Assembly: GCF_002849225.1 (NCBI RefSeq)
Contig: NZ_PKMC01000001.1
Span: forward strand, 997,930-1,061,929
Source: Actinomyces sp. UMB0138
Lineage (GTDB): Bacteria; Bacillota; Negativicutes; Veillonellales; Veillonellaceae
Direction: 5' to 3'
DNA length: 64,000 nucleotides
Under the pieces are notes generated by a model. The model saw nothing but the letters and a program-made list of their open reading frames with translations. It did not search any database and was not told where the DNA came from. Of the stretch, positions 32,666-39,869 are shown one piece after another. Position 1 is the stretch's first letter. Every line of letters starts with the position of its first letter. The translations under genes and the position numbers were made by a program.

Positions 32666-33535
32666 TTATTTCCAGTTGTCTTCAGTCCAGCCCAGATCAT
32701 CCCACGTAGTCTGGGGAATTAGCCGGTCTGCGCGATCAATCAGGAATGTCGGCTGATCTTTCTTGTCGAGGGCGAGCGCTTCTTGCCAGGTAGAGTCCCC
32801 GGTTAAAGGCATGGCAGAGACCATGCCCGTGCGCACTGCCATCTGGATGTCAGTTCCTAGCCGGTCGCCTACCATGATGCAGTGTTTGGGATCTACGTCT
32901 AATCCCGCAATGGCCTCTACTAGCATCTCTGGGTTTGGCTTGCCGATCACCATCTCGCATTTTGTTTGGGTGCAAGCTTCGATTGCCGCAATGATCGCGG
33001 CGCAATCTGGTTCCCCCCGGCCACCTGGGAATGGGCAGTAACGGTCAGGGTTAGTGGCGATTAGTTTCGCTCGCTTATGGAACCAGATTGCGTCAAATGC
33101 GATTTGCAGTTTCCGATATTCGAATGTGCGGTCATAGGAGGCTATGACGAAGTCAATCTCGGCTGGATCCTCACTAATCTTGATCCCGGCCTTTTTGAAA
33201 GCCTTGATCAATGGTTCTTCAGCTATTGGGAACACCACCGCATCAGGGTGATGGTTCTTCAGCCACTTGGTCATAGTCACTACGGTGTTGGCTATATCTG
33301 AGATATCTGTAGGTAGTCCAAGCCGCTCAAGCTTTTCCACGTACTGGTGAGGATCCTTGGTGGGATTGTTTGACAAAAAGCGAACCGGAATATTCCTCCG
33401 GCGCAGTTCATTAATCATGCGCTCTACACCTGGAAGTAACTCATCACCAAGGTAGATTGTGCCGTCCATATCGAAGATGTAGGCATCGTAGAACTCCGTC
33501 GGGAAGGAAAGGGGTGCGCCCTCGTGCTCGCTCAT
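32666..33535 (-). CDS. HAD-IIA phosphatase, NagD/AraL-like
   Basis: 289 residues. HAD motif I is YIFDMDGTIYLGD (Asp22 nucleophile, Asp24), motif II RFLSNNPTKD, and motif III/IV IGKPNPEM and MVGDRLGTDIQMAV. Subclass IIA with a cap between motifs II and III, as in NagD, AraL and p-nitrophenyl phosphatases. AraL in Bacillus removes phosphate from stray sugar phosphates and sits next to AraM, as here; the combination supports a housekeeping or catabolic role for the operon. Confidence 0.9.
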   Translation of the reverse strand: MSEHEGAPLSFPTEFYDAYIFDMDGTIYLGDELLPGVERMINELRRRNIPVRFLSNNPTKDPHQYVEKLERLGLPTDISDIANTVVTMTKWLKNHHPDAVVFPIAEEPLIKAFKKAGIKISEDPAEIDFVIASYDRTFEYRKLQIAFDAIWFHKRAKLIATNPDRYCPFPGGRGEPDCAAIIAAIEACTQTKCEMVIGKPNPEMLVEAIAGLDVDPKHCIMVGDRLGTDIQMAVRTGMVSAMPLTGDSTWQEALALDKKDQPTFLIDRADRLIPQTTWDDLGWTEDNWK

Positions 33536-33574
33536 GTGTCTCCTGTTCGAATATTCGGGTAGTACGCTCGTCAG

Positions 33575-34549
33575 CTATGCAAGTAACGAGCTCAGGCCAA
33601 GAACCAGGGTGGTGCAAGGCCAAATAGCAGCTGCTGGGGGGTCAATGTGCGTGTCGCCAGCGTCGTAAGAGAGCCGAGCCATTACCTCAGCAACAAATGC
33701 GGCGAGTACACCGAAGACGACACCTACCAGCAGGCAAATGAATGGGTTGTATCCGACCACGGGCAGGAACTTCACTGCTGCAAGAGCCCCGACGATCGTC
33801 ATGTGGTGAGTTACCGGCATCTTGATCCCCATGGCTACGAGGAAAATGCATAGCGCCGAGATTGCGAAGGGAAGCCCTTGCGCATTAGCCATGATCACGT
33901 CTATTACTTCCGGCTTGGCATCGTAAACGTAGTGAATCATTGCCAGTACCGCACCGGCTCCGAGTAGACCGGAGAAGGCTCCGAGCGGTAGGTATTGGCT
34001 GGGCTTTTCCTGCCATTCCAGCCAGCGGCGATTCTCGCCTAGGTTCGATACCCATTCAAATGGAGACTTCTTGGAAAATAGGAGCCGCGCCAAAATACCC
34101 GAGCAGAAGACGGTGAAAGCAACCGAGTCAGTGTGAGTACCGAACCACGGGATCATTGCAACCAGCTTCTGGAAGATGTAACCGCCCAAACCGAACGCAG
34201 CACCGACCAGCAGCACGTCCGTCCTGCCGAGTCCTGCGAGTGGCTGGTTTACGTCCTTGCCGTATCCGGTCTTATCTAGTAGCCCCTTCTTCGAGGCGTA
34301 GGCAGAGGCAGCCACACCTCCGGCAAACGCTACGTGTGGGCCGAAGAGCGGCCCGAATGCCATGTATTCGAAGCCAATGGCAGAACCAGTCGCAAGAGCA
34401 ATGGGGAAAGCGAAAAAGATCAACACTCCGGTGAATCCGAAAGCGTTGTTACCTCCGATTGCGGCTCCGAAAAAACCGCCGGCGATTGCTGCAATTGCAC
34501 CAAAAATGGTTATATTTTCTACAAATTGTGCAGCTAAGTCTGGAGTCAT
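33575..34549 (-). CDS. Multi-pass membrane protein of unknown family
   Basis: 324 residues with about nine to ten hydrophobic segments, many small residues and glycine-rich turns (AIAGGFFGAAIGGNNAFGFT). A hydrophilic loop near 165-185 (SPFEWVSNLGENRRWLEWQE) separates two halves. It lies between the isomerase and the phosphatase in the operon and is the only candidate transporter there, so uptake of the cluster's sugar or polyol is likely. I do not recognise the family, and no PTS domain or ABC partner is nearby. Confidence 0.78.
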   Translation of the reverse strand: MTPDLAAQFVENITIFGAIAAIAGGFFGAAIGGNNAFGFTGVLIFFAFPIALATGSAIGFEYMAFGPLFGPHVAFAGGVAASAYASKKGLLDKTGYGKDVNQPLAGLGRTDVLLVGAAFGLGGYIFQKLVAMIPWFGTHTDSVAFTVFCSGILARLLFSKKSPFEWVSNLGENRRWLEWQEKPSQYLPLGAFSGLLGAGAVLAMIHYVYDAKPEVIDVIMANAQGLPFAISALCIFLVAMGIKMPVTHHMTIVGALAAVKFLPVVGYNPFICLLVGVVFGVLAAFVAEVMARLSYDAGDTHIDPPAAAIWPCTTLVLGLSSLLA

Positions 34550-34622
34550 TTGGTTACCTAACTTAGGGGCCCGTCCTCGTTGGCGGACCGATCGAGATTT
34601 ATTGTGTGCGCCTTATTTCAGC

Positions 34623-34662
34623 TGGCATGCTGAGGCATCAGCATCGATGCCTCAGCATGCCA
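34623..34662. repeat. Long perfect hairpin between isomerase and permease genes
   Basis: A perfect 16-bp inverted repeat (34623-34638 and 34647-34662, arms beginning TGGCATGCTGAGGCAT) closes an 8-base loop. No T-run follows on either strand, so it is not a classical terminator. In the leftward operon it lies 61 to 100 bases downstream of the isomerase gene... it more precisely begins about 40 bases past its stop on the mRNA, and could stabilise the upstream part or reduce expression of the downstream genes. Confidence 0.8.
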
Positions 34663-34702
34663 AGCTAGCGCTATTCGATATTAGCGTGTTTCAGGTGCCG
34701 TT

Positions 34703-35191
34703 TTAACATCCTGCAACAGTATCTTCGCCTGCATCTTTCTGATTGTCGTACTCGTCAATTGCAGCGACCTTCGGGGCAGAGTGCGAGGACGGATCGAATT
34801 CGTATCCCAACCATTCCTTGGCTAGCCTGCGAGCGAGCTCTAGACCAATTACTCGTTCGCCAAACGTCAGCACCTGGGCGTTGTTGGACATGATTAGCCG
34901 CTCTACCGAGAACGAATCATGAGCAACGGAAGCACGAATGCCGCGAACCTTATTTGCAGCCATCGCAACCCCCATACCGGTACCACACACGAATAGGCCA
35001 CGATCTGCCTTGCCCGCGGCGATTAGGCGCGCCCCTTTTACCGCGACGTGAGGGTAATCTACGTCCTCGTCGCCGTTTACACCTACGTCGATTACTTCGT
35101 CTACTCGATCGTCTGCTTCCAGATCCTTCTTTAGTACGTCCTTGTAGTCCACTCCGGCGCTATCGGCAGCGACAACGATGCGTAGTCCCAT
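34703..35191 (-). CDS. RpiB/LacAB-type sugar-phosphate isomerase
   Basis: 162 residues. RpiB fold with VVAADSAGVDYKDVL at the N-terminus, the catalytic Cys69 in LFVCGTGMGVAMAANK and His91 in ASVAHDSFSVERLI. The start GLRIVVAADSAG is like the actinobacterial EryI/DerI isomerases that work on erythrulose phosphates, and less like classic ribose-5-phosphate isomerase B. A C-terminal acidic tail follows. Function is best read as an aldose-ketose phosphate isomerase of the cluster's C4 or C5 substrate. Confidence 0.87.
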   Translation of the reverse strand: MGLRIVVAADSAGVDYKDVLKKDLEADDRVDEVIDVGVNGDEDVDYPHVAVKGARLIAAGKADRGLFVCGTGMGVAMAANKVRGIRASVAHDSFSVERLIMSNNAQVLTFGERVIGLELARRLAKEWLGYEFDPSSHSAPKVAAIDEYDNQKDAGEDTVAGC

Positions 35192-35315
35192 TGAATCCTC
35201 CTTTGGATGTGGCGATAAGCACTACAACGGAACTGTATCAAATCCCCTGAGAAAAACACCAGATTTAGTGTGATTTTTTGAAAAGGGACTTCACCAGGCA
35301 CATCAAGGGACGGGA

Positions 35316-36095
35316 CTAACGTTCCGCCACTACCACTTTCGCCCCATTTTCCCGGAGCTGCGCGACCTTCTGAGCGGGAGCGTCAGCATCCACTACCACA
35401 GTGTCTACTTCACTTATGGAGCCAAATCTATGTAGGGCCCGCCGAGCAAACTTGGAGTGATCCAGCAAAAGTATCGTTTTTGCCGCGGCCTGCATCATCT
35501 TCGCCTTCACGGCCGCTACGTCCGCATAGGGGTGGAACAGTTGGTCTCCGCGAATACCAGAGGCCGAAATTAGACATAGATCCGCATCTACCTTTTCAAG
35601 GGCGGAGATGGTATGCGGCCCTAACGTAGCCTCTGCCCAGCTCTGATATTCGCCACCAAGGAAGAACAGGGAGTTCTTCGGACGCTCACGCAGCTCCTGA
35701 GCCACCAGCAGGGAGTTAGTGACCACAGACAGGCCACTTGTTTGTTCGAGCTGCCTAATAGCCCAAATAGCCGAGGTGGAATCGTCAATAATCACCGAGG
35801 CTGAAGCCGGGATGAGCGCGGCTGCAGCCTTACCCATCTGCTTCTTCTCTTCTACCCCCTGTGCCATGCGGTATTGCGCGGTGGCTTCGTGCAAGCCGGA
35901 AGCCGTAGCCCTTATCCGGCCATGTTCGCGGTGGACAATCCCCGCTTTCTCTAGCACTGATATGTCACGGTAGATAGTCATCACTGACACCCCGCAAGTA
36001 TCGGCCAGCTCCTCAACCGATATATCTCCGTGCATAATCACATAGTTGGCGATCGTGTCACGCCGCGAAGACAAGTCCGGGGAAATGTTAGCCAT
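35316..36095 (-). CDS. DeoR-family transcriptional regulator
   Basis: 259 residues from the ATG at 36095, which has GGAGGAG just upstream. N-terminal DeoR HTH: RRDTIANYVIMHGDISVEEL then ADTCGVSVMTIYRDISVLEK. The C-terminal sugar-phosphate-binding domain has SVIIDDSTSAIWAIRQL, SLLVAQEL, LFFLGGEY and ILLLDHSKFARRALHRFG. It lies upstream of the isomerase-permease-phosphatase-kinase operon in the same orientation and most likely controls it in response to a phosphorylated intermediate. Confidence 0.94.
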   Translation of the reverse strand: MANISPDLSSRRDTIANYVIMHGDISVEELADTCGVSVMTIYRDISVLEKAGIVHREHGRIRATASGLHEATAQYRMAQGVEEKKQMGKAAAALIPASASVIIDDSTSAIWAIRQLEQTSGLSVVTNSLLVAQELRERPKNSLFFLGGEYQSWAEATLGPHTISALEKVDADLCLISASGIRGDQLFHPYADVAAVKAKMMQAAAKTILLLDHSKFARRALHRFGSISEVDTVVVDADAPAQKVAQLRENGAKVVVAER

Positions 36096-36118
36096 ATACT
36101 CCTCCGTGAAAAACAAAT

Positions 36119-36133
36119 ACTCCGCATAGGAGT
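36119..36133. promoter_or_regulatory. Palindrome upstream of the DeoR gene
   Basis: ACTCC GCATA GGAGT, a perfect 5-bp inverted repeat with a 5-base spacer, 24 bases upstream of the regulator ATG. It may be an operator for autoregulation. I did not find a clear second copy before the isomerase gene (35192-35315), though that gap is AT-rich. Confidence 0.5.
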
Positions 36134-36181
36134 TTACTAGTAATGGCGAAAAGAAAACCTACCCGCCCTGTCCGACGGCAT

Positions 36182-36209
36182 AAAAAATGCTCACCGCGTG
36201 GTGAGCATT
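36182..36209 (-). terminator. Terminator after tRNA-Glu
   Basis: An 8-bp stem, TGCTCACC/GGTGAGCA, around a four-base loop, followed on the minus strand by TTTTTTA. It closes the tRNA-Gln/tRNA-Glu transcript. Confidence 0.9.
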
Positions 36210-36211
36210 AT

Positions 36212-36287
36212 TGGTACCCCCGACGGGATTTGAACCCGTGTTACCGCCGTGAGAGGGCGGTGTCCTAGGCCGCTAGACGACGGGGGC
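36212..36287 (-). tRNA. tRNA-Glu (CUC)
   Basis: Acceptor GCCCCCG pairs with CGGGGGT, anticodon loop CCTCTCA with CTC, T loop TTCAAAT and encoded CCA. It lies 28 bases after tRNA-Gln in the same orientation. Confidence 0.95.
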
Positions 36288-36315
36288 CTAAGACGACCAC
36301 TAAGTGGTCGCTTCG

Positions 36316-36387
36316 CTGGGGTACCAGGACTCGAACCTAGAACGGATGAACCAGAATCACCTGTGTTGCCAATTACACCATACCCCA
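36316..36387 (-). tRNA. tRNA-Gln (CUG)
   Basis: Acceptor TGGGGTA pairs with TACCCCA, anticodon loop TTCTGGT with CTG, T loop TTCGAGT. CCA is not encoded. First gene of a tRNA-Gln/tRNA-Glu pair. Confidence 0.95.
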
Positions 36388-36615
36388 ATACGGTGTTTCC
36401 AACGGTTTCCCGCGGCACTCCCAAAACTTTACACAACAGACCCAAGAAATCCAAACCAAAACAGTGTGCAGCTAATCACGAATTTATTTCCGCAGGTAAA
36501 CAGCAGTTATCAGGGGTATTTTGCGGTAACGGCAATTTTTTCTTCGCTCCGCTAGTGCCAGCCGCCACCTTTCCACTATGTTGGATGTGGCCATTACTAC
36601 AACAAGGAGACCACT

Positions 36616-36825
36616 GTGGGAGTAGAAAACACTGAACTAGAAGATTCGGTTACCCAGCTGAACAAGCTACAGGAAAAGCTTCGCTCCATCGCGAAGGACG
36701 CTCCTACCGGAGACGACCAAGTCGATCCTCTGACAGAAGTATTGGGAGGCGGGGATGAACACGTCTCTAAGCCAGCTGACTTTTCCGATGTAGACGAGCA
36801 GGACGACTGGCCAACAGACAACTAG
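36616..36825 (+). CDS. Small acidic protein, unknown
   Basis: 69 residues, starting at a GTG preceded by AAGGAGACCACT. The first half is a likely helix (ELEDSVTQLNKLQEKLRSIA); the second half is very acidic (DVDEQDDWPTDN). No known family is recognised. The ribosome site and the strong terminator 20 bases after the stop make it a probable real gene. Confidence 0.7.
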   Translation: MGVENTELEDSVTQLNKLQEKLRSIAKDAPTGDDQVDPLTEVLGGGDEHVSKPADFSDVDEQDDWPTDN

Positions 36826-36842
36826 ACCAGCAGATAACTAAG

Positions 36843-36876
36843 AAAAAGAGGCGCTCCAAAGGGAGCGCCTCTTTTT
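36843..36876 (+). terminator. Bidirectional terminator
   Basis: A perfect stem (AAAGAGGCGCTCC with GGGAGCGCCTCTTT, loop AAA) with A-run and T-run on the two sides. It can stop both the small acidic gene and the leftward lut operon. Confidence 0.92.
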
Positions 36877-37533
36877 CTACTTCACGATTATTACGTGCAA
36901 AGTACGCGGACCGTGGACTCCATCCACTCTAACGAGCTCAATGTCAGAGGTAGCAGATGGACCAGCGATCCAAGTTATTGGACGCTGGGGATGCTCCCCC
37001 AACAGGTCTACTGCTTGAGGTACCGTCGGAAACACATTCTTCGCTGCAACCAATACTACGTGCTTGTCTGGCACTAGGGTGATTGCGCGCCTTCCCTGGT
37101 CTTTGTCCCCATCGAGCAAAATGGTTCCGGTATGGGAAACAGCGCAACGCGAGGATGTAAGTACCGCAGCGACGTTACTAAGTTCCCTGTGGCTCAGCTG
37201 CGCGCCCGGCTTGTCTACCTTTACCTCGCCGCTAACCGCCGATAGCCAAGACGAATCTAGTCCCTCGGGAACAACCACTGTGGCATCGCCCTCTAGGGCC
37301 TTTCCAATTGCGGCAGAAACCTCGTCCTCGGTAACTACATCGACGATCGCATTGTAGTCTTCCAAAGCTTCGACGAAGGTTTCAATTACCGGCTGCGAGC
37401 CGGGCTCGTCTTCACCGGTACGCCGGTAGTCTCTGGGCACCTCGATCGGCTGGATCTGGCTAGTCTGCAGCGCTGCGCGGATGCGGCGCATGATCTCGGC
37501 TTTTGCAGCCTTATCTTTCTCTACGCGATTCAC
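36877..37533 (-). CDS. lutC: Lactate utilisation protein C (LUD domain)
   Basis: 218 residues of the LUD superfamily (LutC/YkgG). Visible: KAEIMRRIRAALQTSQ near the N-terminus and the LUD core VVVPEGLDSSWL, AVLTSSRCAVSHTGTILLDG, RRAITLVPDKHVVLV. Third component of the iron-sulfur L-lactate dehydrogenase complex LutABC, last gene of the operon. Confidence 0.94.
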   Translation of the reverse strand: MNRVEKDKAAKAEIMRRIRAALQTSQIQPIEVPRDYRRTGEDEPGSQPVIETFVEALEDYNAIVDVVTEDEVSAAIGKALEGDATVVVPEGLDSSWLSAVSGEVKVDKPGAQLSHRELSNVAAVLTSSRCAVSHTGTILLDGDKDQGRRAITLVPDKHVVLVAAKNVFPTVPQAVDLLGEHPQRPITWIAGPSATSDIELVRVDGVHGPRTLHVIIVK

Positions 37534-37535
37534 TG

Positions 37536-39059
37536 CTACTCCTCACCTTCCTGGGTTTCTTTCCACCAGCCTCTAAATGTCTGCTTAGGCGGTGCGGGCA
37601 CATCGTGGATACGCGTCCACGAGGCTGCTACCGGAAGCGGGACGGCCCCAATTTTGCCGGATTTACCGCCAAGGAAACGTCCCATGGTAGCCAACTTGCC
37701 AGCCATCTCCATGTTCTTTCCAGAGGACATCACCTTCGACATAGCTTTCATCGACAGGTCCCAGCCATTCGGGATGGACTTCCGGTGCGCATCCTGATAT
37801 TTCCGCCTATTTTCGACAATGATGCCAGGCAGATCAATGTGTACCGGACATGCTTCTGCGCAGGCGTTACATAGCGAACAGGCGAAGGGCAGGGTCGAAT
37901 CGGGATCCGAGTGGTTGAATGCACTCTTGAGCTGCGGAGTGAGACAGATACCAATTGGGCCCGGATAGACCGAGTTGTAGGCGTGACCGCCAACCTGTTC
38001 GTACACGGGACAAATATTTAGACAGGCACCGCAGCGGATGCAGGACAGTGCTTCGTGAGCGACCTCGTCGGCTAGCACCTTGGTACGGCCGTTGTCCATA
38101 AGGATGACGTGCACTTCCTGCGGACCATCGTCGGGGCTGACCCCGGTCCACATTGAGGTGTAGGGGTTCATGCGCTCCCCAGTGGCCGACCTGGGAAGTA
38201 GCTGGCTAAATATTTCAGCATCTTGGAACGTAGGCACGATCTTTTCGATGCCTACGATCGAAATCAGAGTGTCGGGAAGGGTAAGGCACATCCTGCCGTT
38301 ACCTTCGGATTCATAGACCGACAAGGTTCCCGTCTCGGCAATTGCCATGTTCGATCCGGACACGGCAAGGGTGGAAGAGAGGAATTTTTCGCGCAGGTGG
38401 GCGCGAGCGGCCATGGTAAGTTCGCGAGGCTCGGTAGAAATATCGGCCGGGATATTGTCCATCTTCTCTTTGAAGATTTCGCGCACTTCCGAACGGTTCC
38501 TGTGCAACGCAGGAACCACCACGTGGGAAGGCATATCTTCGCCTAGCTGAACGATCATTTCAGCGAGGTCGGTCTCCCATGCGGTAATGCCATTGGCTTC
38601 CAGGTATTCATTCAGGTTGATCTCTTGAGTGGCCATGGACTTGACCTTGACTATGTCGTCAAGTCCCTTCTGCTCAATGAGTTCCTTTACGATTTCACAT
38701 GCTTCTTTGCCATCGCGGGCCCAGTGCACGATTCCGCCCCGGGCGGTGAAATTCTTTTCGAATTCCTCGAGCAGCTCCGGCAAATTCTCCTGCGTGTTCT
38801 GCTTTACTGCAGAAGCCGCTAGACGTAGTTGTTCCCAGTCAGGCATCTCGTCAACGCGAGTCTGCCGCTTGTTGCGGATAGCAGTAGTCGCGTGCCGAAT
38901 ATTGCGACGCAGCTGAGAGTTAGCAAGCTGCTTCTTCGCAGAATCCTCGAAGTAGTTTCCCCACCGAAGCGCATCTTCTGGGATCTCTGCACCCGGGCTC
39001 CAGTTGTGTTGGGGCTTGGCTTCTTCTTGCTTCTTCTTTTTCAGCATCTCTTGTAGCAT
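37536..39059 (-). CDS. lutB: Lactate utilisation iron-sulfur protein B
   Basis: 507 residues (LutB/YkgF). The N-terminal and central part is a LUD domain (IVHWARDGKEACEIVKELIE; GSNMAIAETGTLSVYESEGN). The C-terminal part carries two 4Fe-4S clusters: CIRCGACLNICPVYEQ and CSLCNACAEACPVHIDLP. A disordered Lys-rich N-terminus comes first. It starts one base after lutA ends, which supports translational coupling. Confidence 0.95.
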   Translation of the reverse strand: MLQEMLKKKKQEEAKPQHNWSPGAEIPEDALRWGNYFEDSAKKQLANSQLRRNIRHATTAIRNKRQTRVDEMPDWEQLRLAASAVKQNTQENLPELLEEFEKNFTARGGIVHWARDGKEACEIVKELIEQKGLDDIVKVKSMATQEINLNEYLEANGITAWETDLAEMIVQLGEDMPSHVVVPALHRNRSEVREIFKEKMDNIPADISTEPRELTMAARAHLREKFLSSTLAVSGSNMAIAETGTLSVYESEGNGRMCLTLPDTLISIVGIEKIVPTFQDAEIFSQLLPRSATGERMNPYTSMWTGVSPDDGPQEVHVILMDNGRTKVLADEVAHEALSCIRCGACLNICPVYEQVGGHAYNSVYPGPIGICLTPQLKSAFNHSDPDSTLPFACSLCNACAEACPVHIDLPGIIVENRRKYQDAHRKSIPNGWDLSMKAMSKVMSSGKNMEMAGKLATMGRFLGGKSGKIGAVPLPVAASWTRIHDVPAPPKQTFRGWWKETQEGEE

Positions 39060-39847
39060 TACGCACCAACCTTATTGGTAGTCGAGGGCGGGGTCCACGG
39101 GTCGTCAGCGGTTGGGGCTAGCACTTCAGCTAGGTGCATCACGCGCAGTCCCGACTGGTTGCGCGAGAGACCACCGCCAATATGCATCAGACAGGAGTAG
39201 TCACCGGCTACGAGCACCTCTGCTCCAGTAGCCATTGCGTTTGCCATCTTCTTCGAGAGCATCGCTGCCGAGACGTCGGGATTCTTGAGCGAGAAGGTAC
39301 CACCGAAACCGCAGCAAGATTTTTCGTCTGGCAGACGAACGAATTCAAGGCCTTCTACATTTTGCAGAAGCTTGTAAGGTTTATCCCCCACCTTCGCAAT
39401 GCGCAGGGAGTGGCAAGTCGGGTGGTAGGTAACCTTGTGCGGGAAGTAGGCACCCACGTCCTCGAGTCCTAGAACGTCTACTAACAGTTCAGACAGTTCG
39501 TAGGTGTGCGACGCAATCTGCTGCGCCTTCTTAGCGAGGGCGGAATCGTCTAGCGAGGACGCAACCGTCTGCTGTTGGTGCCTAAGAGAACCCGTGCAGG
39601 ACCCCGACGGAACCACGATTGCATCCCATTCCCCGTCCAGGACGGGCTGGAAGGTCTTTACGTGGTTTCTGATTAGAGGCATCGCTTCGTTGTAGTAGCC
39701 AGTATTGATATGCATCTGGCCGCAGCACCCCTGTGACTCGGGGAAAATGACCTCGTGCCCTAGACGCTGAAGCAAATGCACTGTGGCCTGCGATGCTTGC
39801 GGAAACATAACATCCGAAATGCACGTGGCAAATAGTGCTATTTTCAC
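39059..39847 (-). CDS. lutA: Lactate utilisation protein A (CCG-domain Fe-S protein)
   Basis: 262 residues (LutA/YkgE). Two CCG motifs, ESQGCCGQMH near 40 and EKSCCGFGGTFS near 180, bind the special cluster seen in heterodisulfide reductase-like proteins. Oxidises L-lactate to pyruvate in the cytosol with LutB and LutC. It follows the permease gene by 22 bases. Confidence 0.95.
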   Translation of the reverse strand: MKIALFATCISDVMFPQASQATVHLLQRLGHEVIFPESQGCCGQMHINTGYYNEAMPLIRNHVKTFQPVLDGEWDAIVVPSGSCTGSLRHQQQTVASSLDDSALAKKAQQIASHTYELSELLVDVLGLEDVGAYFPHKVTYHPTCHSLRIAKVGDKPYKLLQNVEGLEFVRLPDEKSCCGFGGTFSLKNPDVSAAMLSKKMANAMATGAEVLVAGDYSCLMHIGGGLSRNQSGLRVMHLAEVLAPTADDPWTPPSTTNKVGA

Positions 39848-39869
39848 CAGTTTTCCTTTCTTTACTGTG

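Noticed and set aside
34623-34662. Hairpin taken as a terminator.
   Set aside because: No T-run on either side of the stem on either strand.
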